Assembly (NCBI RefSeq): GCF_025854375.1
Contig: NZ_CP107575.1
Coordinates: 868,001-932,000 of the forward strand
DNA from: Glutamicibacter sp. JL.03c
GTDB taxonomy: Bacteria; Actinomycetota; Actinomycetes; Actinomycetales; Micrococcaceae
Length of the DNA stretch: 64,000 bases
Reading direction: 5' to 3'
The notes under the pieces were generated by a model. That model worked only from the letters and a program-made list of their open reading frames with translations, was not told where the DNA came from and did no database searches. The number at the start of each line of letters is the position of its first letter. The stretch's first letter is position 1. Positions 54,902-63,267 of this stretch are shown here, piece after piece. A program made the translations under genes and the position numbers.

Positions 54902-55459
54902 CTATTTGGTGTCCGTGCCCCGAGGGATCAAAGTTGCAAGATGAAAACGCCCCACAGTGGTTACAGGTGTATCTCTGGGAATCAGTAGTGCATCCAAGCA
55001 TGCGAGTTCCGCACTTCCAACTCGACAGGTATTGTCCAATGCCACGAGGATTCTCACTTCGTTGCGCGGTGAACTCCCGGTGGTCGAGTCCACCGTGGAA
55101 ACGCTAGCCTCCCATTTTTCGCCGATGAACATCAAATTCAGGGCCAGGAATCCAGGGCCCAGGGGTACAACTGAAACCTCGTCGTCGCCGGCAAACGCTG
55201 CTTGTTCACCAGCACGGAGGCGACTCGTCTGGCCACTAACGGTCAAGTCGATCTCGCCAGGACCTAAGGCCACCTGAATCCGCTGGATTCCCGGATATTG
55301 GCTGTAGGGCTGGGCCTGGGAAATTTCAGCAATGCTGACTTTCCAGGACCACGTACCACGGGCATCCGAGTCACTGAGGACGGTGCGCGACACTCCCTTG
55401 CCGTTCTTCCAAGGCTGAGCCGACAGGTTTGCATAGCGAACAACGGGAAGTACATGCAT
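54902..55459 (-). CDS. HutD-family protein (intact copy)
   Basis: A 185-residue cupin-like protein: VRYANLSAQPWKNGKGVSRT, WSWKVSIAEISQAQPYSQYP and AFAGDDEVSVVPLGPG match HutD, a family found beside histidine-utilisation genes in some bacteria; no hut genes are present here. ATG 55459 is chosen because GAGGAAG lies 9 nt before it; the ATG at 55477 overlaps that site. A broken paralogue lies at 51396-51951. Confidence 0.82.
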   Translation of the reverse strand: MHVLPVVRYANLSAQPWKNGKGVSRTVLSDSDARGTWSWKVSIAEISQAQPYSQYPGIQRIQVALGPGEIDLTVSGQTSRLRAGEQAAFAGDDEVSVVPLGPGFLALNLMFIGEKWEASVSTVDSTTGSSPRNEVRILVALDNTCRVGSAELACLDALLIPRDTPVTTVGRFHLATLIPRGTDTK

Positions 55460-55618
55460 AGCGGTCTGCTTCCTCATGGATTCAAGTGGGTTTGATTGTC
55501 ATCTTGCCATCAGAGATCTGGCCTGCTTCAATTCATGACACCAGGTGCGGCGCTTCACGGATTCCAATTCAGTGGGCTAAATTGCGGTCAGCTCAATGCG
55601 GAAGATTAGTATTGAGCG

Positions 55619-56530
55619 ATGAGCCAGCCATCAGCTAAGAAGTCCGTCATGCCCGACGCTGAAGTCGACATCGATTTGTCAATGGTCCGCCAGCTGGTCG
55701 CCGCACAGGCGCCACAGTGGGCTCATGAAGAGGTCAGATACCTTGCTACCGGATGGGACAACGAGGTCTATCGCCTCGGGGATTCCCTGATGATTCGCTT
55801 GCCCCGACGACAGCTGGGGGAGGAGATTGGCATCAAGGAACGCCGCTGGCTGCCGCAAATGGCAAAGGACTGCGGGATTGATCTTGGCCTGGCGATCTTT
55901 GAAGGGCAGCCCACGTCCAGCTACCCCTATACTTTTTCGATTTGCCGCTACGTTCCTGGTACCAGTGCGGCTCGGTTCAAGCGGCCCGACCGCGATGGAT
56001 ACGCGGAAGAATTTTCTGGACTGCTGCGAGCTCTTCATCAACCTGCAAGTTCGCCGGAACCACGAAGCGGCTTTCGAGGTTGTGCGTTGGCGCAATTGGA
56101 TGCACGGACTCGCGAGCAAATTTCGAACTTGGATTCGTCGTTGAGGCCCGGCGCCCTAGCGCTGTGGGAGGAAGCCGTTGAGGCTGAAGATTATCAGAGC
56201 GCTCCAGTGTGGATGCATGGTGATCCGCATCCACACAACACCATTGTTGGCGACGAGCTGCCGCATCCCGCTGTCTCCCTGGTTGATTACGGGGATCTAT
56301 GCGTTGGCGACCCCGCCTCGGATCTGGGCATGTTCTGGATGCATTTCACCCCCACTGGCATTAGCCGAGCTTTCGAGAGCTATGGCATCGCAGTCGGCAG
56401 CCCAACGTGGAAACGAGCGCGCGGTTGGGCACTGCGGTATGCCATGCTCACCGCAAATCTTGGCACCGATGATCTTCTGGGTATTGTTGGGCGGGAAACC
56501 TTGGAAGTACTCCTTGCCTCCTCCGAGTAG
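55619..56530 (+). CDS. Aminoglycoside phosphotransferase-family (APH) kinase
   Basis: A 303-residue small-molecule kinase. YLATGWDNEVYRLGDSLMIR binds ATP, WMHGDPHPHNTIV is the Brenner catalytic motif and LVDYGDLCVGDPASDLGMFW carries the metal-binding Asp. Such enzymes phosphorylate aminoglycosides, macrolides, choline or sugars; this one is chromosomal and its substrate is not predictable. TAGTAT ends 6 nt before the ATG with no ribosome site, so it is probably leaderless. Confidence 0.86.
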   Translation: MSQPSAKKSVMPDAEVDIDLSMVRQLVAAQAPQWAHEEVRYLATGWDNEVYRLGDSLMIRLPRRQLGEEIGIKERRWLPQMAKDCGIDLGLAIFEGQPTSSYPYTFSICRYVPGTSAARFKRPDRDGYAEEFSGLLRALHQPASSPEPRSGFRGCALAQLDARTREQISNLDSSLRPGALALWEEAVEAEDYQSAPVWMHGDPHPHNTIVGDELPHPAVSLVDYGDLCVGDPASDLGMFWMHFTPTGISRAFESYGIAVGSPTWKRARGWALRYAMLTANLGTDDLLGIVGRETLEVLLASSE

Positions 56531-56620
56531 GTCCGAAAGAGCACCACTTGAGCTGCTACAGACCGTAAGCTGAACTCAATCACCCGAGTATTGACTGTCT
56601 TGGCCAGCGAGAGGACCACT

Positions 56621-57247
56621 ATGGATCTTGAGAAGAATCCGAGCGTGGCTGCACGTTTATGCCTCGAATCCCACGCGGAGCTATTGGAGCATGTGGTTGG
56701 TCTCGGCGACGTGAGCATGCAACAGGGCAGCAAATTGCCCGGTTGGTCCGTAGGCCATGTGCTGACGCATCTTGCGAGAAATGCCGATGCACATGCACGG
56801 CGTCTGGAAGGAGCCTTGAACGGCGAGGACGTTCCCAAATACGCCAACGGTCCAGAGCAGCGTCGCCAAGAAATTGAGGACGGTGCGGGGAATGCAGCAT
56901 CTGAAATCTTGGCGGATCTTGAATCGAGCGTTCGTCGTTTAGACCGTCTTCTTGAGCAAAGCGAGCAGGCTCACTGGCCTAACGCCGATTTCATGGGCGG
57001 CGGGCACTACGGTGTTGGTGGTTGTCCAGCTCACCGCCTGCGCGAAGTCCAGATGCATCTTGTCGATCTTGGGCTGGGATACTCGCCAAGCCAGTGGCCC
57101 GAAGAATACACAATATGGGATCTGGGCAACCTGCTGGCCACGGTTCCCGAACGCTTGGCGAACCCGGAAGCGCGCACCGAGCTGGTTGCGTGGTTGGCCG
57201 GGCGCGGTCCGCTAGGCAAGGAATTCACCTTGGATCCCTGGGGCTGA
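56621..57247 (+). CDS. Maleylpyruvate isomerase-family mycothiol-dependent enzyme
   Basis: A 208-residue DinB-fold protein. LPGWSVGHVLTHLARNADAH is the hallmark first helix pair with a metal-binding His, and CPAHRLREVQMHLVDLGLGY supplies the other His residues. It is named after mycothiol-dependent maleylpyruvate isomerase, but no gentisate pathway genes are nearby, so the reaction is open. ATG 56621 is used (AGAGG about 7 nt upstream) instead of TTG 56591. Confidence 0.84.
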   Translation: MDLEKNPSVAARLCLESHAELLEHVVGLGDVSMQQGSKLPGWSVGHVLTHLARNADAHARRLEGALNGEDVPKYANGPEQRRQEIEDGAGNAASEILADLESSVRRLDRLLEQSEQAHWPNADFMGGGHYGVGGCPAHRLREVQMHLVDLGLGYSPSQWPEEYTIWDLGNLLATVPERLANPEARTELVAWLAGRGPLGKEFTLDPWG

Positions 57248-57295
57248 GATGCATTGCTTGTGGCATCCAAATGCCCCTGGCCTCAGCTATTTTTG
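57243..57295 (+). terminator. Terminator between convergent MPI-like and HAD genes
   Basis: GCTGAG (57243-57248) pairs with CTCAGC (57282-57287), with an inner GGCAT/ATGCC stem (57262-57275), followed by TATTTTT. It overlaps both stop codons. Confidence 0.55.
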
Positions 57296-57964
57296 CGTGA
57301 GAAGCCCCGGTAGCTGATCCATGTTGGTAAATACTTCGGCAGCGCCTGCCGCCAAGAGCTTTTCCTCGGTGCTGCTGATGGGTCCACCCGGGCAGTAGCC
57401 GAAGACCGTGGCTCCGGCCGCAACCCCGGCGCTCACTCCGGTGACCGTATCCTCAACGACCGCGGCTTGGATCGGATCTATTCCTAGCCCGGCGGCTGCA
57501 GCTAGATAGACATCGGGCGCGGGCTTGCTCTGGGCAAACTCCATGCCGCTATAGACCCGATTGCCAAAGAATGGCGCCATCTGGGCTATCGATAGCTGCA
57601 TCTCGACCTTGGCCCGGTCGGCTCCCGTGGCGCAGGCGATCTTTTCGCCGTAGGCGGCAGATATCTGCATGACGGCTTCCAAGGCACCGTGCACGGCTTG
57701 CAAGTTTTCGCGCAGGGCTATATCGCGGCGTTGCCTGAACCCGGTAATCCACTGCTCGTCAATGCGCACACCGGTATGCGCCAGGATGGGTTCCCACTGG
57801 TCTTTGAGGGCCTTGCCGATGAAGATGCTGATGCATTCTTCCTGGCTGATGTTCCATCCCAATTCAATGAGCATCTCCCGGAGCACTGCGTTCGTGATGG
57901 ACTCGGAATCCACCAGTACGCCATCGCAATCAAAGAGCACAGCGGAGAATTTTGGACGCGGCAA
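57287..57964 (-). CDS. HAD-superfamily hydrolase (beta-phosphoglucomutase/GPH-like)
   Basis: A 225-residue HAD phosphatase with a type 1 cap: motif I AVLFDCDGVLVDSES, motif II/III region CATGADRAKVEMQL and SKPAPDVYLAAAAGLG, and motif IV AAVVEDTVTGVSAGVAAGA. The substrate is a phosphorylated metabolite, not defined. TTG 57964 is chosen since GGAAGGA stands 6 nt upstream; ATG 57988 lacks a ribosome site. It lies just behind the marR gene on the same strand. Confidence 0.83.
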   Translation of the reverse strand: MPRPKFSAVLFDCDGVLVDSESITNAVLREMLIELGWNISQEECISIFIGKALKDQWEPILAHTGVRIDEQWITGFRQRRDIALRENLQAVHGALEAVMQISAAYGEKIACATGADRAKVEMQLSIAQMAPFFGNRVYSGMEFAQSKPAPDVYLAAAAGLGIDPIQAAVVEDTVTGVSAGVAAGATVFGYCPGGPISSTEEKLLAAGAAEVFTNMDQLPGLLTQK

Positions 57965-57995
57965 GTTTGATCCTTCCTGCGGAATCATCGATTGG

Positions 57996-58442
57996 CTAAG
58001 CGGCAGAGAACTCGTGGAGAATGCGGGCCAGCGGCGCCAGTTCGGGCTGCTCCTCGGCTTGCTTCAACACGCGTTCCAGCGTGGCATCGTGGATAGGCTT
58101 GGCTTTTTGATACAGCTCGTGCCCAGCGGCGGTGAGCTCGGTGTAGATGCCGCGACGATCGTCCGCGCACAGCACGCGCGAGAGCAGATTGCGATCTTCG
58201 AGCCTCGTGACCAGGCGCGTCGTTGCGCTGGGGCTCAGTGCGGTGGCGCGGGCCAACTGCGCCATGCGCATGTGCCAGCCGTCCTGCCGGTTCAAGGCGT
58301 CCAATAATGTGTACTCGACCACAGAAAGCCCGACCTGGGCGGTCAGGTCCTTTTCTAGTGCGGCATCGATTAATCCGTGCAGTGACGCCAAAGTGCGCCA
58401 TCCACGAGCACGGATTTCGACAGCATCATCTGCGATTCCCAT
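57996..58442 (-). CDS. MarR-family transcriptional regulator
   Basis: A 148-residue winged-helix regulator: RMAQLARATALSPSATTRLV is the recognition HTH and CADDRRGIYTELTAAGHELY the wing with its Asp-Arg. ATG 58442 has an excellent GGAGG ribosome site. It is divergent from an MFS pump gene; GTTGC-GTGT-GCAAC elements lie in the shared promoter region. It is the likely repressor of itself and of the MFS-AKR genes. Confidence 0.88.
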   Translation of the reverse strand: MGIADDAVEIRARGWRTLASLHGLIDAALEKDLTAQVGLSVVEYTLLDALNRQDGWHMRMAQLARATALSPSATTRLVTRLEDRNLLSRVLCADDRRGIYTELTAAGHELYQKAKPIHDATLERVLKQAEEQPELAPLARILHEFSAA

Positions 58443-58476
58443 GGGTTCCTCCAAAAATACTTGCTTGCGCTGGTTA

Positions 58477-58526
58477 GTTGCGTGTGCAACGATAGTATCC
58501 ATCGCGCAATAACAAGCGTGTGCAAC
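58477..58526. promoter_or_regulatory. Putative MarR operator with repeated GCGTGTGCAAC
   Basis: GCGTGTGCAAC occurs at 58480-58490 and 58516-58526, 36 bp apart. The first lies in the palindrome GTTGC-GTGT-GCAAC (58477-58490). Both sit between the divergent marR and MFS starts. Confidence 0.6.
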
Positions 58527-58556
58527 TAATTTATCTAGTCTATCAGGAGTAACGCT

Positions 58557-59738
58557 ATGCCGCTCGGTCTTATTGCGTTGGCCATCGGTGCCTTTGGCAT
58601 TGGGCTTACTGAATTCGTCATCATGGGCCTATTGCCAGACGTGGCCACCGACTTCGCAGTCAGCGAGGCCGCAGCTGGCTGGCTCATTTCCGGATACGCA
58701 CTCAGCGTTGTTGTGGGAGCCCTTGGCCTGACCGCAGCAACCGTCCGCCTGCCACGCAAGCCGGTGCTTGTCGGCCTGCTGGTTCTGTTCATCATCGGCA
58801 ACTCGCTCACCGCGCTGGCCGGCAACTATGAAGTGGCCATGATCGGCCGCGTCATCGCCGCACTATGTCACGGTGCATTCTTTGGCATCGGCTCGGTAGT
58901 GGCCGCTGACATGGTTCCGGCCAATAAGAAGGCCGGCGCTATCGCCATCATGTTCACCGGGCTGACTGCCGCCAACGTCTTGGGCGTTCCTTTCGGAACC
59001 TTGCTTGGACAGCACTCGGGCTGGCGCTCGACCTTCTGGGCCATTTCCGGCATTGGCGTCCTGGCGCTCATCGGAATCCTCGTCCTGGTTCCCGCGATCA
59101 AGCACGCAGCCGAAGGCATTTCACTGCGCAAGGAACTCGGCGCTTTCGCTTCCCTGCAGGTCTGGCTCTCCCTTGGCGTCACCATCCTGGGCTACGGCGG
59201 CATGTTCGGCGCCTTTACCTACATCGCCTACACGTTGACCGAAATCACCGGCTTCAATGCGACCATCGTGCCATGGCTGCTGATGCTCTTCGGTGTGGGC
59301 CTCTTCGTGGGCAACTGGATCGGCGGACGCATGGCCGACAAGAGCATCGATCGCACCCTGCTCTTCTTCATCTCGGCACTGCTGGTCGTCCTTGTCTTCT
59401 TCGGATTCTTCGCAAGCAACCAGATCGCTACCGTCGTCGCCTTGCTGCTCATGGGCGGCTTCGGCTTCGGAACCGTTCCCGGCCTGCAGAGCCGCATCAT
59501 GCGGTACGCCGGCAATGCGCCAACCTTGGCATCGGGCGCCAACATCGGTGCCTTCAACGTCGGCAACGCATTGGGTGCCTGGGCCGGCGGCCTGGGTATC
59601 GCAGCAGGTCTCGGCTACACCTCGCCGATCTGGATCGGTGCATTGATCACCCTCGTTGCGCTGATTGTCATTCTGGTTGCCATGGGCTTGGCCAAGAAGG
59701 CCTCGGCCGCGGCACCTCAGCTGGTTCCAGCTAGCTAA
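58557..59738 (+). CDS. MFS drug/sugar efflux transporter (DHA1, AraJ/Cmx-like)
   Basis: A 393-residue, 12-TM permease: IALAIGAFGIGLTEFVIMGL with LLPDVATDF, WLISGYALSVVVGAL (motif near TM2), RVIAALCHGAFFGIGSVVAA and GVPFGTLLGQHSGWRSTFWA (motif C region) place it with AraJ/chloramphenicol-exporter-like proteins. AGGAG precedes the ATG. It is probably MarR-controlled and followed by an aldo-keto reductase gene 45 bp downstream. Confidence 0.88.
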   Translation: MPLGLIALAIGAFGIGLTEFVIMGLLPDVATDFAVSEAAAGWLISGYALSVVVGALGLTAATVRLPRKPVLVGLLVLFIIGNSLTALAGNYEVAMIGRVIAALCHGAFFGIGSVVAADMVPANKKAGAIAIMFTGLTAANVLGVPFGTLLGQHSGWRSTFWAISGIGVLALIGILVLVPAIKHAAEGISLRKELGAFASLQVWLSLGVTILGYGGMFGAFTYIAYTLTEITGFNATIVPWLLMLFGVGLFVGNWIGGRMADKSIDRTLLFFISALLVVLVFFGFFASNQIATVVALLLMGGFGFGTVPGLQSRIMRYAGNAPTLASGANIGAFNVGNALGAWAGGLGIAAGLGYTSPIWIGALITLVALIVILVAMGLAKKASAAAPQLVPAS

Positions 59739-59783
59739 CCAACAGATTTCCCCAGTTTTTCAACCAATTTTTAGGAGTTAGAT

Positions 59784-60614
59784 ATGACTACCGCCATCCC
59801 AACCATCACCCTGAACAACGGCGTTGAAATGCCTCAGGTAGGTTTCGGAGTCTTCCAGGTTCCCAATGAGGAAACCACAGCCGCAGTGAGCGCAGCACTT
59901 AAGGCCGGCTACCGCAGCATCGACACCGCTGCCATCTATGGCAATGAAGAGGGCGTTGGCAAGGCGCTGGCTCAGTCTGGCATTGCCCGCGAGGAACTGT
60001 TCATCACCTCCAAGATCTGGATCGCAGACATGGGTCACGAGCAGACTCTCGAAGCCTTCGATGCAAGCCTGGAGCGTTTGGGCCTGGACTACCTGGACCT
60101 GTTCCTGATCCACTGGCCAGCTCCTGAAAAGGATCTCTACGTGGAGACCTGGAAGGCGTTGGAGAAGCTGTACGCAGAGAAGAAGATCCGCGCCATCGGC
60201 GTTTCGAACTTCCAGCCAGCACACCTGGACAAGCTGATCGCTGGGGGAACCATCACTCCAGCAGTGAACCAGGTTGAGCTACACCCGGCCCTGCAGAACC
60301 GAGAAGTTATTGCCTTCAACGCCGAGCACGGTATCGTCACCGAAGCTTGGAGCCCGCTGGCTCAGGGAGCAATGCTCACTGATGAAACCATCCTCGCGAT
60401 TGCAGAGACTCACAAGGCTACCGCTGCACAGGTCATCCTGCGCTGGCACCTGCAGCAGGGCCGCGTGATCATCCCCAAGTCGGTCACCGAGTCCCGCATC
60501 ATCGCCAACCTGGATCTGTTCGGCTTTGAACTGACCGGCGATGAACTGGCCAGCATCGACGCACTTGATCGCGACGGCCGCACCGGACCAAACCCGGACA
60601 CCTTCAACGGCTAA
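59784..60614 (+). CDS. Aldo/keto reductase
   Basis: A 276-residue NADPH-dependent carbonyl reductase of the AKR5/2,5-diketo-gluconate-reductase type. The tetrad is visible: Asp and Tyr in YRSIDTAAIYGNEEGVG, Lys in LFITSKIW, His in LDLFLIHWPAP. KSVTESRIIANLDLFGFEL near the end binds NADPH phosphate. AGGAG precedes the ATG. Its place after the MarR-controlled MFS gene suggests a role in detoxifying reactive carbonyls (inference). Confidence 0.9.
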   Translation: MTTAIPTITLNNGVEMPQVGFGVFQVPNEETTAAVSAALKAGYRSIDTAAIYGNEEGVGKALAQSGIAREELFITSKIWIADMGHEQTLEAFDASLERLGLDYLDLFLIHWPAPEKDLYVETWKALEKLYAEKKIRAIGVSNFQPAHLDKLIAGGTITPAVNQVELHPALQNREVIAFNAEHGIVTEAWSPLAQGAMLTDETILAIAETHKATAAQVILRWHLQQGRVIIPKSVTESRIIANLDLFGFELTGDELASIDALDRDGRTGPNPDTFNG

Positions 60615-60652
60615 ATATTCTCGTTTCAGGTAGGGTCCGCCCATTTTGATCT

Positions 60653-60738
60653 GCTCCCCAGGAGTTGGACTGAGAAATCAGTAACCAACATCTGGGGAGC
60701 TTTTCAATATGCGCAAGAAGCGCTTTAAGCGGCCGTAA
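60653..60738 (+). mobile_element. Stem-loop and 9-codon ORF resembling the left end of an IS3-type element
   Basis: GCTCCCCAG (60653-60661) pairs with CTGGGGAGC (60692-60700), enclosing ACTGA-GAAA-TCAGT (60669-60682), then TTTTC and a 9-codon ORF MRKKRFKRP (60709-60738). The preceding TGATCTGCTCCCC and an orfA-like start recall IS3-family ends, with the rest lost. The same hairpin plus T run could instead simply be the terminator of the aldo/keto reductase gene. Confidence 0.35.
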
Positions 60739-60891
60739 GGTGAGTGGCAAAAGGTAGCCCGCGTAGTAGTTCTGATGCCGCTCATGATAGTGGAGTAGAT
60801 ATGCTCATTAAGGTGTACTAGGGAAGATCAAAAAGGTATAGTACAAATAATCGATGTGGTGGTCCAACAGAGGGCGGGGTGTGGTTGCGTA
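60739..60891. other. Low-GC spacer before the ATPase gene
   Basis: 153 bp, visibly richer in A+T than the surroundings, with TATAGT at 60837-60842 as a possible -10. No gene seen. Confidence 0.4.
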
Positions 60892-62163
60892 GTGGCTGGG
60901 TACCAACGGAGGATCATCGACGACTCAATCGACGAACTGTTTCCTTCGTTCGCCGCGATCTGCCTTGAAGGGGCTCGCGCGATCGGCAAGACCTCAACCG
61001 GGAGACAACGGGCGAAGGCAACTCTCGACTTGGACCTCCCTGAAATCCGGCAGCTAGTCCAAGCCGATCCCAAGTATCTGAGCAGAGTGGACACCCCTGT
61101 CCTCATTGATGAGTGGCAACATGTCCCCGAGATCTGGGACCGTGTACGCCGGCTCGTCGACAGTGACTCGACCGGCGAGCGATTCATCCTGGCTGGCAGC
61201 GCTGCACCCGTGGGCGCACGACTCCACTCCGGTGCCGGCCGAATCATCAGATTCCGGATGCGACCTCTGTCCGTCGCGGAACGCGACCTAGCAACACCGA
61301 CCGTCCGGGTCCGTGATCTGCTCGATGGAGTCACTCCTGACATCCAAGGTTCCAGCGACGTTGAACTGCATGACTATGTCCGTGAAATCCTCGCCTCTGG
61401 ATTCCCTCAGGCCCGGCAGATGAGTGATCGTGCCCGCAGAGTTTGGCTTGATGACTACATCGAGCGTGTCATCACCCACGACTTTGCCGAACAGGGACAT
61501 CGCATCCGGCGTCCGGAGCTTTTACGAGGCTGGCTTCGAGGTTATGCCTCGGCTACAGCCTCTGCGACGACCTTTACGAAGATCGGTGCCACTCTCGACC
61601 CAGGTGAGTCAACGGGGCCGACGAAAAAAACTTCGATTGCCTATCGCGACGTTCTCGGCAGCCTATTTCTACTTGACCAGGTCGATGCATGGTCGCCTCA
61701 GCAACAGATTCTGGCACGCACGGCCCTCGCGCCCAAGCACTTTCTCGCCGATCCGGCAATGGCCGCGCGGCTGCTCAATCTCAACGAAGCTAAACTGCTG
61801 TCTGCTGCTGAGCCTGCGACCAATAATGGAGACCGTACCCGCCTCGGTGATTTCTTCGAGGCACTCGCAGCTCTCAGCCTCCAAACTTATGCCGCTGCAA
61901 ACGATGCACAAGTGTCTCACTTCCGTGACCACGACGGGCGGCATGAGATTGATTTCATTGTTCACCGCGGGCATGCGGAAGCTGTGGGATTTGAAGTGAA
62001 GCTCAAGTCCTCGATCACGGACCACGACGTTCGTCATCTTCTCTGGCTAAAAGAATCAGCCCCTGACCAAATTGTCGATCTAGTCGTTATCAACACCGGC
62101 GCCTACGCCTACCGTCGCCCAGACGGAGTGGCGGTCATCCCGCTCGCGTTGCTCACCGCTTGA
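60892..62163 (+). CDS. AAA ATPase with DUF4143 domain
   Basis: A 423-residue protein. Walker A LEGARAIGKTSTG is near residue 30, Walker B TPVLIDEWQHVPEIWD near 80 and sensor FILAGSAAP near 105; a winged DUF4143 region follows, then GRHEIDFIVHRG and AVGFEVKLKSS near the C-terminus, a PD-(D/E)xK-like pattern common in this family. The cellular role of the family is unknown. GTG 60892 (VAGYQRRIIDDSIDE) fits homologous starts; GTG 60856 is possible. It follows an IS-like remnant and looks acquired. Confidence 0.85.
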   Translation: MAGYQRRIIDDSIDELFPSFAAICLEGARAIGKTSTGRQRAKATLDLDLPEIRQLVQADPKYLSRVDTPVLIDEWQHVPEIWDRVRRLVDSDSTGERFILAGSAAPVGARLHSGAGRIIRFRMRPLSVAERDLATPTVRVRDLLDGVTPDIQGSSDVELHDYVREILASGFPQARQMSDRARRVWLDDYIERVITHDFAEQGHRIRRPELLRGWLRGYASATASATTFTKIGATLDPGESTGPTKKTSIAYRDVLGSLFLLDQVDAWSPQQQILARTALAPKHFLADPAMAARLLNLNEAKLLSAAEPATNNGDRTRLGDFFEALAALSLQTYAAANDAQVSHFRDHDGRHEIDFIVHRGHAEAVGFEVKLKSSITDHDVRHLLWLKESAPDQIVDLVVINTGAYAYRRPDGVAVIPLALLTA

Positions 62164-62344
62164 GGGGCAACATGCGGGCGCCGAAACATGCGAAGCAGCG
62201 CGTGCCGTCGTGCCCGCAAGGGGAACCTTCTGCACGGCAGAAGCACTTCGAATCGTTTGGCCCGTTGCTAAGCCTAATTATCTCGATCGGAACATGCTCA
62301 TCACATGGTCATTCTGGTGTAGGTAGACCGTTGCCGGCGGAGAT

Positions 62345-63100
62345 TTAGCGAGCGGATTGCAGAACGACTCTAAACTCTGTCGCGTTCGCATCGGTGGAGA
62401 TCGTACGGCCTTCCTTGTCTTGTAGGGCGACAACGACCAGTCCAGCGGCTTCGGCGAGTTGCCGAAATCCCGACTGCGTGTACCAGTGCAACAGCCAAGT
62501 TCTATCCTCGACCACGCTAGTACCGTTGGCATGCTTCTCGTATCGGAGGAGATTGCGTTGAACCCTTGCGTCTTCGTCGCGATCCGCGGAAACGATGGAA
62601 CAAGGCAAGACCTCGCCGCCCTTGGTAACCACTTCGCTGACCATGCCAAGCTGGCGAGGGTCGGTGGGTGCTGGGATGAACAAAGGCACTAGGGCGGTGT
62701 CTCCATCTGCAAGATGACCACGGATGCGCTTTAAGGCGCGCAACGCAGTCACGTCGTCGGGAAGCAACGTGAACGTAGGGCCGGCGAGAAATATTGAACG
62801 GTATCTTCTGGGTAATTCAAGCTCTTCCATGCGCTGAGGAAAGAGTGCAACTTCAATGTCCGCCTGGGCTGCCTGCTGCGCGCACCGTGCGAGCATGTCT
62901 GTCGATGAATCGATACCGTCAACGTCGAACCCATTTCGGCGCAAGTCGAGAATGCGTTCCCCGTCGCCGCATCCCAGCTCGAGTGCAGGTTCACCTTCCT
63001 GCGAGATAAACTCCGCGTAAGGCTCCCAAGCTTGGCTCGTGGATTTTAGTGGCGCGTAAAGTTCTGCAAAAATGCCGGTGTAGAAATTGGAGGCTTCCAT
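62345..63100 (-). CDS. Class I SAM-dependent methyltransferase
   Basis: A 251-residue Rossmann methyltransferase: FYTGIFAELYAPLKSTSQAW at the start, motif I ALELGCGDGERILDL, motif II FDVDGIDSSTDMLARC and post-motif RSIFLAGPTFTLLPDDVTAL. The substrate is unknown. ATG 63100 is chosen; ATG 63127 would add nine residues. No ribosome site is clear at either. No operon partner is evident. Confidence 0.82.
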   Translation of the reverse strand: MEASNFYTGIFAELYAPLKSTSQAWEPYAEFISQEGEPALELGCGDGERILDLRRNGFDVDGIDSSTDMLARCAQQAAQADIEVALFPQRMEELELPRRYRSIFLAGPTFTLLPDDVTALRALKRIRGHLADGDTALVPLFIPAPTDPRQLGMVSEVVTKGGEVLPCSIVSADRDEDARVQRNLLRYEKHANGTSVVEDRTWLLHWYTQSGFRQLAEAAGLVVVALQDKEGRTISTDANATEFRVVLQSAR

Positions 63101-63267
63101 AGTGTTGATTGTTGCAAGAACTCTCATTAAAACAATGCTGTCGGGAACCGCTGATTGTCTTGGACTCACGTAACTTTGTTAGGCGTGGCAGATCCGCCAA
63201 CGGAAAGTTCTCAGCAACCCCGATGAAACCGTCGTTGAGTTGTTTGCTCAGAAACCTAATCGGCAAA

